From the NCBI GenBank assembly GCA_041736705.1, contig JBGSTC010000029.1, positions 1-64,000 on the forward strand: 64,000 bases of DNA. Reading direction: 5' to 3'. The notes under the pieces were generated by a model. It was not told where the DNA came from, searched no databases, and saw nothing but the letters and a program-made list of their open reading frames with translations. Both the position numbers and the translations under genes were made by a program. The DNA is from GWE2-51-13 sp041736705. GTDB lineage: Bacteria; Bacillota_I; Bacilli_A; Erysipelotrichales; Erysipelotrichaceae. Numbering within the stretch: the first letter of the stretch is position 1; the number at the start of each line of letters is the position of its first letter. Below are positions 6,990-15,566 of this stretch, one piece after another.

Positions 6990-8372
6990 ATGAAAAACTA
7001 TCCCGCAGAACCGTTTCGTATCAAAGTCGTCGAGATGATGAAGACGATGAGTCGTGAAGAACGCGAGGCTGCGATGATCGAAGCCGGCTACAACACGTTT
7101 TTAGTCAAGAGCGAAGATGTCTACATCGATTTACTGACCGATTCCGGAACGACCGCGATGAGCGATAAACAATGGGCCGGGATGATGGTCGGCGACGAGG
7201 CATATGCCGGTAGCCGCAACTTCCTTCATCTCGATGCCACCGTGAAAGAATATTATGGATTCAAACACATGGTTCCGACCCATCAGGGCAGGGGCGCCGA
7301 AAATCTCTTATCCCGCTTGAAAATCAAACAAGGGGACATCATCCCCGGGAATATGTATTTCACCACCACGCGCTACCATCAGGAAGCCAACGGAGGCATC
7401 TTCAAAGATGTCATCATCGACGAAGCCCATGATTCGCAATCCGAACATCCTTTTAAAGGGAACATCGACTTGCGCAAACTGCAGGCGCTGATCGATGAGT
7501 TCGGGGCGGAAAGAATCCCCTATGTCTGTTTGGCGGTCACCGTGAATCTGGCAGGGGGGCAACCCGTGTCGATGCAGAACATCCGCGAAGTCAGCGCGTT
7601 ATGCAAAAAACACAAGATCGACATCTTCTTCGATGCGACACGATGCGTCGAAAACGCGTATTTCATCAAGAAACGCGAAGAAGGATACCGTAATGTGTCC
7701 ATTAAAGAGATCCTTCAAGAAATGATGAGTTATGGCGATGGTTGCACCATGTCCGGTAAGAAAGACTGCATGGTCAATATCGGCGGGTTCTTGGCGATGA
7801 ACGACGATGAGTTGTTCGCCCGCGTCAAGGAACTGGTCGTCGTGTTTGAAGGCATGCCTTCCTACGGAGGTATGGCCGGCAGGGACATGGAAGCCATGGC
7901 GATCGGCATTAAGGAATCGGTCGACTACGCCTACATCGCCCATCGCGTCGAACAGGTCGCCTATCTCGGGGATCGTTTGATGGAAGCAGGCGTCCCGATC
8001 GTCCGCCCGGTCGGCGGCCACGCGGTGTTCCTGGATGCCCGTTTATTCCTTCCGCACCTTACCCAAGACCAATTGCCAGCCCAAACCCTGGCCGCCCATC
8101 TCTATATCGAATCCGGTGTCCGTTCCATGGAACGGGGCATCGTATCCGCCGGTCGCGACAAGAAAACCGGCGATCATCATCGCCCCAAACTTGAACTGGT
8201 CCGCTTGACGATCCCGCGCCGCGTCTATACCTATGCCCACATGGATATCGTGGCGGATGCGGTCATCGACCTCTATCATCACCGCGATGAAATCACGGGG
8301 CTTGAATTCGTCTATGAACCCCCGATGCTGCGTTTCTTCAACGCACGCTTCAAACCGATCGAAGCGAAATAA
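6990..8372 (+). CDS. tpl: Tyrosine phenol-lyase
   Basis: PLP enzyme splitting L-tyrosine into phenol, pyruvate and ammonium. The start at 6990 is 6 bases after AAAGGAG; an ATG at 6984 abuts that site. The protein is 460 residues, close to the usual 456. The PLP lysine falls at residue 257 in SGKKD. Features separating it from tryptophanase are visible: FTTTRYHQE near 124 (threonine where tryptophanase has aspartate) and a C-terminal RFFNARF (phenylalanine where tryptophanase has histidine). GVRSMERG, carrying the substrate-binding arginine, is present. It is the first gene of an operon with glutamate mutase and methylaspartate ammonia-lyase, so it probably serves amino-acid fermentation; the reverse synthesis is possible in vitro for the family. 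Confidence 0.95.
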   Translation: MKNYPAEPFRIKVVEMMKTMSREEREAAMIEAGYNTFLVKSEDVYIDLLTDSGTTAMSDKQWAGMMVGDEAYAGSRNFLHLDATVKEYYGFKHMVPTHQGRGAENLLSRLKIKQGDIIPGNMYFTTTRYHQEANGGIFKDVIIDEAHDSQSEHPFKGNIDLRKLQALIDEFGAERIPYVCLAVTVNLAGGQPVSMQNIREVSALCKKHKIDIFFDATRCVENAYFIKKREEGYRNVSIKEILQEMMSYGDGCTMSGKKDCMVNIGGFLAMNDDELFARVKELVVVFEGMPSYGGMAGRDMEAMAIGIKESVDYAYIAHRVEQVAYLGDRLMEAGVPIVRPVGGHAVFLDARLFLPHLTQDQLPAQTLAAHLYIESGVRSMERGIVSAGRDKKTGDHHRPKLELVRLTIPRRVYTYAHMDIVADAVIDLYHHRDEITGLEFVYEPPMLRFFNARFKPIEAK

Positions 8373-8388
8373 AGGCGAATCGACATCT

Positions 8389-8499
8389 ATGACACGACGG
8401 ATCGGTCAACAAACCATCAAAACGGTCATCGCAGAAAATCAAGATGGAACCATCTTGGTTTTTCGTGTGTGCCGATCCCATAAGGAGAAGAACGCATGA
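8389..8499 (+). CDS. Possible 36-aa ORF coupled to the next gene
   Basis: An ATG at 8389 reads 36 codons; its TGA overlaps the ATG of the next gene (ATGA at 8496-8499). The product is basic, with no known motif. The upstream site AAAGGCG is weak and 12 bases away. It sits in the 123-base spacer between tpl and the P-loop/SAD gene, where translational coupling would make sense, but it may be chance. Confidence 0.25.
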   Translation: MTRRIGQQTIKTVIAENQDGTILVFRVCRSHKEKNA

Positions 8500-9416
8500 A
8501 CATCAGCATCGAACAACTACGCTACGCGACCTATTTCGCGCCCCGCGGACGCATCCGTCTGCAGAATCTAGGGAACCAGATCAGTCAGAAATACCTTCAA
8601 CCCAACGATAAACTCATCGGGGTCATCGGGGATGCGGGAAGCGGGAAATCGCTTTGCATCAAAGGGATGTTCCCCGGGCTTGAACTCACCAACGACGACG
8701 ACGGGATCAACGTCCGACCCTCACCGCTGATGCGCGACTACCAGAACGCGAACTTCAGAGCGCATACCTATCATATCGACGTCCGTTTCGAACTGGCGTT
8801 CACCCAACTCTATGAACTGGTCGATGCGATCAAGGCGGCGCTGAAGGAAAACAGCCGGGTGGTCGTCGAACATTTCGACCTCGTCTATCCTTCGATCGGG
8901 AAAAACGGCGACATCCTGATCGGCATCGGCGAGGAAGTCATCGTCGTCCGTCCGAATCTCTTTGGACCCGAACCCGAGGATGTGCGGAGCACCGTCTTTA
9001 AGTCGCTTCGGTATCGCCGCATGGCGCACAGCGCAGAAGATTTGTTGGTCCACATCCTGGAAAACGATTATCACTTGGTATGCGACGGTCACGGGGATGT
9101 GAAACACGGATTCATCCTGTCCTTCACCAAAAAACCGCGGATATCCTTGGCGGTATTGGAGAAGAAAGTCAAACAACTCATCAAGAAAGACCTTTCGATC
9201 ACCTACCTCGATCCCACCCACATTAAAATCGGGACCGACATCGTCCAGTATTGCACCGGACCGCGGACCCATGTGACCCACACCGCGCAAATCGAGAATT
9301 TCAGACTATTGGACGAATACATCTATGATGAACAAAGGGAATGCTACGACATGGTCGGGATGGTCACGGAAGAAACGATCCGCGACATCCACAGCATCAA
9401 CCATTTCGGGGAGTAA
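8496..9416 (+). CDS. P-loop protein with AlaRS second-additional-domain (SAD)-like C-terminus
   Basis: A 306-residue protein with AAGGAGAA 8 bases before the ATG. The Walker A motif GDAGSGKS is at 45-52. The middle region (about 60-180) resembles a nucleoside-kinase-type NTPase core. Near residues 253-272, YCTGPRTHVTHT followed by an isoleucine/phenylalanine strand closely matches the zinc-binding CGGTHV...TGEIG signature of the tRNA editing SAD domain of AlaRS and ThrRS. I recall database entries named for this AlaRS second additional domain beside tyrosine phenol-lyase and glutamate mutase genes in other anaerobes. No function is established to my knowledge. Its place between tpl and glmS suggests a role tied to tyrosine or glutamate catabolism or to clearing a mischarged or modified amino acid; that is inference. 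Confidence 0.7.
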   Translation: MNISIEQLRYATYFAPRGRIRLQNLGNQISQKYLQPNDKLIGVIGDAGSGKSLCIKGMFPGLELTNDDDGINVRPSPLMRDYQNANFRAHTYHIDVRFELAFTQLYELVDAIKAALKENSRVVVEHFDLVYPSIGKNGDILIGIGEEVIVVRPNLFGPEPEDVRSTVFKSLRYRRMAHSAEDLLVHILENDYHLVCDGHGDVKHGFILSFTKKPRISLAVLEKKVKQLIKKDLSITYLDPTHIKIGTDIVQYCTGPRTHVTHTAQIENFRLLDEYIYDEQRECYDMVGMVTEETIRDIHSINHFGE

Positions 9417-9424
9417 GGAGAACC

Positions 9425-9838
9425 ATGGAAAAAACAACGATCGTGATCGGCGTCATCGGCGCCGACGTACATGCGGTAGGGAATCGGATCATCGAATATG
9501 CGATGAACCAAGCCGGGTTCAACGTGGTGAATCTGGGGGTCATGGTGAGCCAGAAAGAATTCGTCGACGCCGCCATCGAAACCAATGCGAAAGCCATCAT
9601 CGTCTCCAGCCTCTATGGCCATGGCGAACTGGATTGCCGGGGCTTGGGCGATGCGTGCAAAGAAGCCGGACTGGATATCCTCCTTTATGTCGGGGGGAAT
9701 CTGGTGGTCGGCAAGAGCGACTTCGAGGTAGTGGAAGAGAAGTTCAAGAAAATGGGCTTCGACCGGGTCTATCCGCCCGGTAGCGATATCGAACAGGGGA
9801 TCCGCGATTTGATGGCGGACCTGAAAAACAAAACGTAA
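9425..9838 (+). CDS. glmS: Glutamate mutase small subunit, B12-binding (MutS/GlmS)
   Basis: The 137-residue cobalamin-binding subunit of glutamate mutase, which converts L-glutamate to (2S,3S)-3-methylaspartate by a radical carbon-skeleton rearrangement. The cobalt ligand motif DxHxxG is seen as DVHAVG at about 14-19. SSLYGHGE and GGNLVVG lie further on, as in the family, and the length equals the clostridial protein. AAGGAG lies directly upstream, 8 bases after the previous stop. It is followed at once by the reactivating factor and large subunit genes. Confidence 0.95.
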   Translation: MEKTTIVIGVIGADVHAVGNRIIEYAMNQAGFNVVNLGVMVSQKEFVDAAIETNAKAIIVSSLYGHGELDCRGLGDACKEAGLDILLYVGGNLVVGKSDFEVVEEKFKKMGFDRVYPPGSDIEQGIRDLMADLKNKT

Positions 9839-9839
9839 T

Positions 9840-11198
9840 ATGCCGACGTATCTCCTATTCGATGTCGGATCGACCTATACGAAAGGCTGCATCGTCGACA
9901 TCGACCAAGAAAAAATCCTCGCCCAAGCGAGCGCTCTGACCACCGCGACGACGGACATATCGATCGGAATCCAGGCGGTAAAAAACTTAATGAAGGATGT
10001 GTTGTCGAAGGTTACGATCGACCAAACCCTGGCCTGCAGTTCCGCCAAAGGGGGACTGAAGATGGTGGCGGTCGGTCTGGTTCCCGACTTGACGCTGAAA
10101 GCCGCGACATTGGCTTGTTATAGCGCCGGAGCGAAAGTCATCCAGGCGCATTCGTTCATGCTGAACGATCATGAAATCAAACAGATCGAAGATTCCGGCT
10201 GCGATATCCTTTTATTGACGGGCGGAACGGACGGTGGGAACCGCGACGTCGTCCTTCATAACGCTTCCAAACTATCAAAACTGAACCGTAAGTTTCCAAT
10301 CCTCTATGCGGGAAACAAATCCTGTCAGGATGACATCAGAGCGATTTTATCCACGGGGGGCTTCGACATCACGATCTGTCCCAACGTCATGCCCGTCTAC
10401 GGGGTGTTGGAAGTCGAGGAATGCCGCGACAAGATCCGCGATCTCTTCCTTTCGACGATCGTCAAAGCTAAAGGGTTGAGCGAACTGAATTCACTCATCA
10501 AGGAGATCGTCCTTCCGACCCCTTATAGCGTAATGGAAGCGCTGAAACTTCTTTCCAGCGGAACAAAGAACGAAAGCGGGATCGGCGACCTAATGGCCGT
10601 CGATATCGGCGGGGCGACCACCGATGTCTACAGTATGAACAAACAGTTCGTCGTGAAAGACAACGTGGGATACAAAGGTCTCAAGGAACCGTTGCAGAAA
10701 CGAAGCGTGGAAGGGGATTTGGGGGTACGATTCAACGCTCATAGCGTCTATGAATTGAAATCGGATGAAGTCGACGATGACGGGATGAAGGAATATGTCC
10801 AAGAGATCGAAGAAGGCAAGATCGTTTCCTTCGACACGGGAAAAGATTCCAGACTCGCTGCCTGGTGCTGTGAGATCGCATGTCAACGCCATGCCGGACG
10901 GATGGAAACCTCGTATACCCCGATGGGGGTCGGCTATTACCAATCCGGTAAGGATCTGCGCGATGTGCGGGTCATGATCGGGATCGGCGGACCGATCCTT
11001 CATTCGAAGAACCCGGATGGAATCTTGAAGCAAGCCTTATCCCAAAAAGCACATCCCGAAATCCTTCTACCCCACGAAATTGAAACCTATATGGATCGAA
11101 ACTACGTGGTGAGTTGCCTTGGCTTACTGGCCCATCGGCATCCCGAAGAAGTCTTACGTCTACTCAAGAGAAATGTGGAGAAACTCAATGATGAATAA
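9840..11198 (+). CDS. glmL: Glutamate mutase reactivating factor (MutL/GlmL)
   Basis: A 452-residue ATPase of the ASKHA fold that exchanges damaged cobalamin for intact adenosylcobalamin on glutamate mutase. Phosphate-1 motif DVGSTYTK is at about 8-15 and phosphate-2 motif DIGGATTDVY is near 255. The ATG at 9840 lies one base after the glmS stop, and the 3' end overlaps the start of glmE, so the three genes are tightly coupled. This is the usual order (S, L, E) of glutamate mutase operons. Confidence 0.93.
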   Translation: MPTYLLFDVGSTYTKGCIVDIDQEKILAQASALTTATTDISIGIQAVKNLMKDVLSKVTIDQTLACSSAKGGLKMVAVGLVPDLTLKAATLACYSAGAKVIQAHSFMLNDHEIKQIEDSGCDILLLTGGTDGGNRDVVLHNASKLSKLNRKFPILYAGNKSCQDDIRAILSTGGFDITICPNVMPVYGVLEVEECRDKIRDLFLSTIVKAKGLSELNSLIKEIVLPTPYSVMEALKLLSSGTKNESGIGDLMAVDIGGATTDVYSMNKQFVVKDNVGYKGLKEPLQKRSVEGDLGVRFNAHSVYELKSDEVDDDGMKEYVQEIEEGKIVSFDTGKDSRLAAWCCEIACQRHAGRMETSYTPMGVGYYQSGKDLRDVRVMIGIGGPILHSKNPDGILKQALSQKAHPEILLPHEIETYMDRNYVVSCLGLLAHRHPEEVLRLLKRNVEKLNDE

Positions 11199-12636
11199 CG
11201 GAAAAATCCCGACAAGCGCATTTCTGGAAATGCGCAAGGAAGTCTTGAATCAATGGATCACGGGGAAAGAAGTCGACCTGGACGAAGCCATCGCCTACCA
11301 AGCCTCGATCCAGCCGGAGAAACGTTTCAGCGCCCGCTTGGCGAAAGCGATCGTGGAAAAAGAAACCTTGGTTCAACCCCGTGCCGGCGTCGCGCTCCCC
11401 GCCGAGCACATCAAATTACTCAAACACCTGCAGGACGAAGGGACGGCGGATCTTCTGCCGACGACCATCGACAGCTATACCCGTCATAACCGCTATCATG
11501 AAGCGCAGACCGGCATCGACGAGAGCGTACGGACAGGGAAATCCCTGTTGAACGGCTTTCCGGCCGTCAATCATGGCGTCTCTGTCTGCCGCAACATCGT
11601 CGAAAGCCTCAACGTTCCTCTGCAAGTCCGCCACGGGACGCCCGATGCAAGATTGTTGGCCGAGATCACTCTGGCGGGGGGATTTACATCCTTCGAAGGC
11701 GGCGGGATTTCCTACAACATCCCTTACGGGAAAAACAATTCCTTGGAGAAAACGATCACGGACTGGCAGTACGTCGACCGTTTGGTCGGCTACTATGAAG
11801 AAAAGGGGATACGCATCAATCGCGAACCCTTCGGTCCCTTGACGGGGACCTTGGTGCCGCCCTGCATTTCACACAGCGTCGCGATTCTGGAAAGCCTTTT
11901 GGCGGCCCAACAGGGATGCAAATGCATCACCGTCGGGTATGGACAATGTGGGAACCAGAACCAGGACATCGCCGCGATCCGAACACTTGAAAAACTGACG
12001 AAAGAATACCTTGGCCGTTTCGGATACCGCGATGTCGTCGTATCGACCGTGTTCCATCAATGGATGGGCGGGTTCCCGCAGGATGAAGCCAAAGCCTATG
12101 CGGTCATTAGCTGGGGCGCCGCGACCGCCGTCTTGTCCGGTGCCACCAAAGTCATCGTCAAATCCCCGCATGAAGCGTTCGGCGTACCGACCGCGGAAGC
12201 CAACGCCAACGGACTAAAAACCTCCAAACAACTCACCGTGATGCTGAAAGACCAAATCGCCCTTGAAACACCGTTACTGGTCGCCGAGATGGACATCATC
12301 GAGAAAGAAACCCGCAGTATCCTTGAAGCGGTGTTGAAACTTGGAAACAACGATTTCGGCCTAAGCGCACTTCGCGGCTTTGAAGCCGGCTTGATCGACG
12401 TCCCGTTCGCACCGGCCCAGTGCAATGCCAACAAAGCCCTTCCCGCCCGTGACAACAACGGGGCGATCCGTTTCTTGGATTTCGGGAATCTTCCGTTCGA
12501 TGAGGAAATCAAAGCCTTCCATCGCCAAAAACTTAAAGAAAGAGCCGACGTCGAGCGTCGCGACGTCAGTTTCCAAATGGTCATCGACGACATCTACGCC
12601 GTCAGTAAGGGACGTCTTGTCGGACGTCCAAGATAG
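11188..12636 (+). CDS. glmE: Glutamate mutase large (epsilon) subunit
   Basis: The 482-residue catalytic barrel subunit, matching the roughly 483 residues of the clostridial enzyme. The start at 11188 follows GGAG by 7 bases and overlaps the end of glmL; a second ATG at 11191 is equally readable. Family stretches include RTGKSLLNGFPAVNHG near 110, FEGGGISYNIPYGK near 170 and GYGQCGNQNQD near 250. It pairs with GlmS to bind coenzyme B12 at their interface and produces 3-methylaspartate for the next gene. Confidence 0.94.
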   Translation: MMNNGKIPTSAFLEMRKEVLNQWITGKEVDLDEAIAYQASIQPEKRFSARLAKAIVEKETLVQPRAGVALPAEHIKLLKHLQDEGTADLLPTTIDSYTRHNRYHEAQTGIDESVRTGKSLLNGFPAVNHGVSVCRNIVESLNVPLQVRHGTPDARLLAEITLAGGFTSFEGGGISYNIPYGKNNSLEKTITDWQYVDRLVGYYEEKGIRINREPFGPLTGTLVPPCISHSVAILESLLAAQQGCKCITVGYGQCGNQNQDIAAIRTLEKLTKEYLGRFGYRDVVVSTVFHQWMGGFPQDEAKAYAVISWGAATAVLSGATKVIVKSPHEAFGVPTAEANANGLKTSKQLTVMLKDQIALETPLLVAEMDIIEKETRSILEAVLKLGNNDFGLSALRGFEAGLIDVPFAPAQCNANKALPARDNNGAIRFLDFGNLPFDEEIKAFHRQKLKERADVERRDVSFQMVIDDIYAVSKGRLVGRPR

Positions 12637-12644
12637 GGGAAATC

Positions 12645-13892
12645 ATGAAAATCATCGATGTTGTCACAAGCCGGGGAAGAACGGGGTTCTTCTTCGATGA
12701 CCAAAAAGCCATCAAAAAAGGTGCGAAATCCGACGGGAACTTCTATTTGGGGAATCCCGTGACGTCGGGCTTTACAAGCATACGCCAAGCCGGCGAATCG
12801 TTGACCATCTTGCTTGTCCTTGAAGACGGGCAAGTCGCGATGGGGGATTGCTGCGCCGTGCAATACAGCGGTTGCGGTGGACGTGACCCCTTGTTTCTTG
12901 CGAAGGAATTCGAACCGGTCGTCGAAAACGGTTTGAAACCGTTGTTAGTCGGACGGGAACTGCATTCGTTTAAAGAATTGGCTAAAGAATTCGATTCCTT
13001 CATTTATGAGGGGAAACTGATCCATACCGCGCTTCGCTACGGCATCACGCAAGCTCTATTGGATGCGGTCGCCAAAGCGAACCACACGCAGATGGCAAAT
13101 GTCGTCGCGAAGGAATACGGGACGAGCGTCAGTGAAACCCTCATCCCCATCTTCAGCCAAAGCGGGGACAACCGCTATGACAACGTCGACAAGATGATCA
13201 TCAAAGGAAGCCAAGTATTGCCTCACGCCCTCATCAACAACGTCGAGAAGAAACTCGGTCTCAACGGTGAAATCCTGCTTGACTACATCGGTTGGTTGAG
13301 AAAGCGGATCGACGAGTTCAAAACGGATGAATCCTACCATCCCGTCCTCCATATCGATGTCTACGGCACCTTCGGTGCGATTTTCGGTAAGGATTATGAA
13401 CGGATGTGCGACTACATCGCGACACTACGGGAAGCCAGCGGATCCTATCGGCTGAGGATCGAAGGCCCGGTGGATTTCGACGACCGTGAAGCCACGATGG
13501 TCGGACTCAAGGAAATCACGGCGATGTTAGATCGAAAAGGAATCGACGTGGAAATCGTAGCCGATGAATGGTGCAACACCCTCGAGGACATCAAGTACTT
13601 CGCCGACAACCGTGCCGGACACATGGTCCAGATCAAAACGCCGGATCTGGGCGGGGTGCAAAACATCGTGGAAGCCGTGCTTTATTGTAAAGAAAAAGGC
13701 ATCGGTGCCTATCAAGGCGGGACATGCAACGAGACCGACATCAGTGCGAAAGCCTGCGTCCACATCGCCATGGCGACCTCACCGGTCCAAATCCTGGCGA
13801 AACCCGGGATGGGCGTGGATGAAGCCTACATGATCGTATTCAACGAAATGCAAAGAATTTTGGCGTTGAACGCCGCCTTGAAGAAAAGATAG
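12645..13892 (+). CDS. mal: Methylaspartate ammonia-lyase
   Basis: A 415-residue enolase-superfamily enzyme that eliminates ammonia from 3-methylaspartate to give mesaconate. Seen: the catalytic lysine in MVQIKTPDLGG near 331, the general-base histidine in QVLPHALINN near 194, and the magnesium-ligand DIGxxxEV-type strands LHIDVYG, RIEGPVD and VADEWCN. A ribosome-binding site (GGGGAAATC) lies 8 bases downstream of the glmE stop. It is the last gene before a terminator; mesaconase and citramalate lyase, needed to complete the pathway, are not in this window. Confidence 0.94.
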   Translation: MKIIDVVTSRGRTGFFFDDQKAIKKGAKSDGNFYLGNPVTSGFTSIRQAGESLTILLVLEDGQVAMGDCCAVQYSGCGGRDPLFLAKEFEPVVENGLKPLLVGRELHSFKELAKEFDSFIYEGKLIHTALRYGITQALLDAVAKANHTQMANVVAKEYGTSVSETLIPIFSQSGDNRYDNVDKMIIKGSQVLPHALINNVEKKLGLNGEILLDYIGWLRKRIDEFKTDESYHPVLHIDVYGTFGAIFGKDYERMCDYIATLREASGSYRLRIEGPVDFDDREATMVGLKEITAMLDRKGIDVEIVADEWCNTLEDIKYFADNRAGHMVQIKTPDLGGVQNIVEAVLYCKEKGIGAYQGGTCNETDISAKACVHIAMATSPVQILAKPGMGVDEAYMIVFNEMQRILALNAALKKR

Positions 13893-13900
13893 AATGAGTC

Positions 13901-13930
13901 ATCCCAAGAAATTCTTGGGATTTCCTTTTT
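13901..13930 (+). terminator. Intrinsic terminator of the tpl-mal operon
   Basis: A ten-base perfect inverted repeat (ATCCCAAGAA / TTCTTGGGAT) is followed by a T-rich tract. Confidence 0.75.
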
Positions 13931-13981
13931 CAATTTCCATGGCAAATAGTGTATGATAAATAGGAATAAAGAGGTAAACCG

Positions 13982-15004
13982 ATGAAAACTCCTTTTCTGT
14001 TGAAACTGATTACGAAGATGAACTACGGCGCCTTCATCGAAACATGGAAGAGCGTACAGAAAAAATCCAAGAAGAACGGGATCTATCTCTTCTTCGATAT
14101 GATTTACTGCGGGCTGGTCTACCAGAGCGGGTACATCGAATACGATATTTTCGAGTTCCACCGTCTCAATGCGAAACAACGTGCGTCCTATATCACGCGC
14201 GGCAAACTCAACATGCTGATCCGTCGGCTCAACAGCACCGAACACTGGAACCTGCTGGCCAACAAGGCGGATTTCGATGCGACCTTCAAGGAGTACGTCC
14301 ATCGTGATTTTCTTGATTTGAGAAACGCGAGCGTCGATGACATCGCCGCTTTCGTCGAAGGTCGCGAATACATCATCGGGAAAGTGCTCAACGGAAGCTG
14401 CGGACGGGGCATCCACAAACTTAAAGTGTCCGATTATCCCGATGCGCAGACTCTTAACGAAGAACTGAAATCCAGAGGGATCGGGTTGATCGAAGAATTG
14501 GTCATCCAACATCCCGTGCTTGCGGCGATCCACCCGCATTCGGTCAACACGTTGCGTGTCATGACGATCCTAGTGGGGGATGTCGTCCACATTCCCTGCG
14601 TCTATCTGCGGATCGGCAACGGAAAACACGTGGACAACCTCAACAGCGGCGGATTCGGCGCAGTGGTCGACGTGAAAACGGGGATCGTCCCCATGGTCGC
14701 CGTCGACAAGGACGGGCATCCCGCGACGCACCACCCTCTGACCGGTACCGCGATCGTCGGAGCGCAAATGCCGATGTTTCAGGAAGTCAAGGAACTTTGC
14801 CGCAAGGCTGCCCATGTCGTTCCGGACATCCGCATGGTCGGATGGGACGTCTGCGTCACCGAAAACGGACCGTTACTGATCGAAGGCAACCCCTTTCCGG
14901 GAAACGACTTAACCCAACTCCCCATCCACATGGTGGACGGATATGGCAGATACAACCAGTTCATGGACATTATAGAAGGACGAATCACAACACCGCAGGA
15001 TTAA
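13982..15004 (+). CDS. Sugar-transfer-associated ATP-grasp family protein
   Basis: A 340-residue protein starting 8 bases after GAGGT. ATP-grasp marks are the glycine-rich nucleotide loop KVLNGSCGRGIHK near 140, the strand IEELVIQHP near 175, and the metal-binding C-terminus GWDVCVTENGPLLIEGNPFPG near 295. The central HSVNTLRVMT and GGFGAVVD stretches match the family often found in capsule and polysaccharide loci (ATPgrasp_ST). It is monocistronic here, between two terminators, with no glycosyltransferases adjacent. The ligated substrate is unknown. Confidence 0.8.
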   Translation: MKTPFLLKLITKMNYGAFIETWKSVQKKSKKNGIYLFFDMIYCGLVYQSGYIEYDIFEFHRLNAKQRASYITRGKLNMLIRRLNSTEHWNLLANKADFDATFKEYVHRDFLDLRNASVDDIAAFVEGREYIIGKVLNGSCGRGIHKLKVSDYPDAQTLNEELKSRGIGLIEELVIQHPVLAAIHPHSVNTLRVMTILVGDVVHIPCVYLRIGNGKHVDNLNSGGFGAVVDVKTGIVPMVAVDKDGHPATHHPLTGTAIVGAQMPMFQEVKELCRKAAHVVPDIRMVGWDVCVTENGPLLIEGNPFPGNDLTQLPIHMVDGYGRYNQFMDIIEGRITTPQD

Positions 15005-15031
15005 CTCTTCCGAAACCGGAAGAGTTTTTTT
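15003..15031 (+). terminator. Intrinsic terminator
   Basis: A 10-bp stem AACTCTTCCG / CGGAAGAGTT with an AAAC loop is followed by T7. It overlaps the stop of the ATP-grasp gene. Confidence 0.85.
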
Positions 15032-15074
15032 AAGGTGTTTCATCCCATGGTTCGTACCTACGGAGGGGTGAACC

Positions 15075-15506
15075 ATGAAAACAGCACGCATTCTTCTCTA
15101 TCCGGATGAAAGTCAGCAAGAGCTTCTGCAAGCGATGAGCGAGCAGTACTGCTCGCTATTGATCAAAAAGTTATCCAATTCGATCGATTCCACGGATCGT
15201 GTGTCTTTTCTTGGCCCATCGACCCTCGTCCAACTCGATCGGGATGTCTTGCGGAGGCGACGAAAATCAAAGGCGGACTGGAAGCCGAAAACTTCGTATT
15301 GTCGGTGGGGCGACGATTATTTGCTGAGTGAATCTTTTCTCTATCTTCCTCGTTCCCAAGATGCATTCATCATGATCCCATGCAAGATCCGTCCGTTTCA
15401 AAAGAAGCTGCTGGAAGGGGAAATGCCGCCGACGTTGACGCTGAAAAAGATGAAAAAACACTGGTTTGCCTATCTCTTGGTGGATGAGAACCAAAATCGC
15501 GAATAA
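15075..15506 (+). CDS. Small protein resembling the N-terminal (non-catalytic) part of IS605 OrfB/TnpB
   Basis: A 143-residue protein with GGAGGGGTG before the ATG. ARILLYPDESQQELLQAM at 4-21 resembles the opening strand-helix of OrfB/TnpB proteins. The C-terminal half, with a lysine-rich patch, a PRSQDAFIMIP strand and LTLKKMKKHWFAYLLVDE, resembles the wedge-like region that precedes the RuvC domain. The frame stops about where RuvC-I would begin, and the next gene starts 60 bases later. It is an intact ORF with its own ribosome-binding site, so either a relic or a repurposed nucleic-acid-binding protein. The similarity is judged by eye and is moderate. Confidence 0.45.
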   Translation: MKTARILLYPDESQQELLQAMSEQYCSLLIKKLSNSIDSTDRVSFLGPSTLVQLDRDVLRRRRKSKADWKPKTSYCRWGDDYLLSESFLYLPRSQDAFIMIPCKIRPFQKKLLEGEMPPTLTLKKMKKHWFAYLLVDENQNRE

Positions 15507-15566
15507 TGGCGAAATCCTTTTATTGTCTTGCGTGCTAGGTTACAATAAATAACAGAGGGCAATACA

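Noticed and set aside
13826..14539. 237-codon minus-strand frame across the mal terminator and ATP-grasp gene
   Set aside because: It overlaps two well-supported plus-strand features and contains the terminator hairpin; no domain is recognised.
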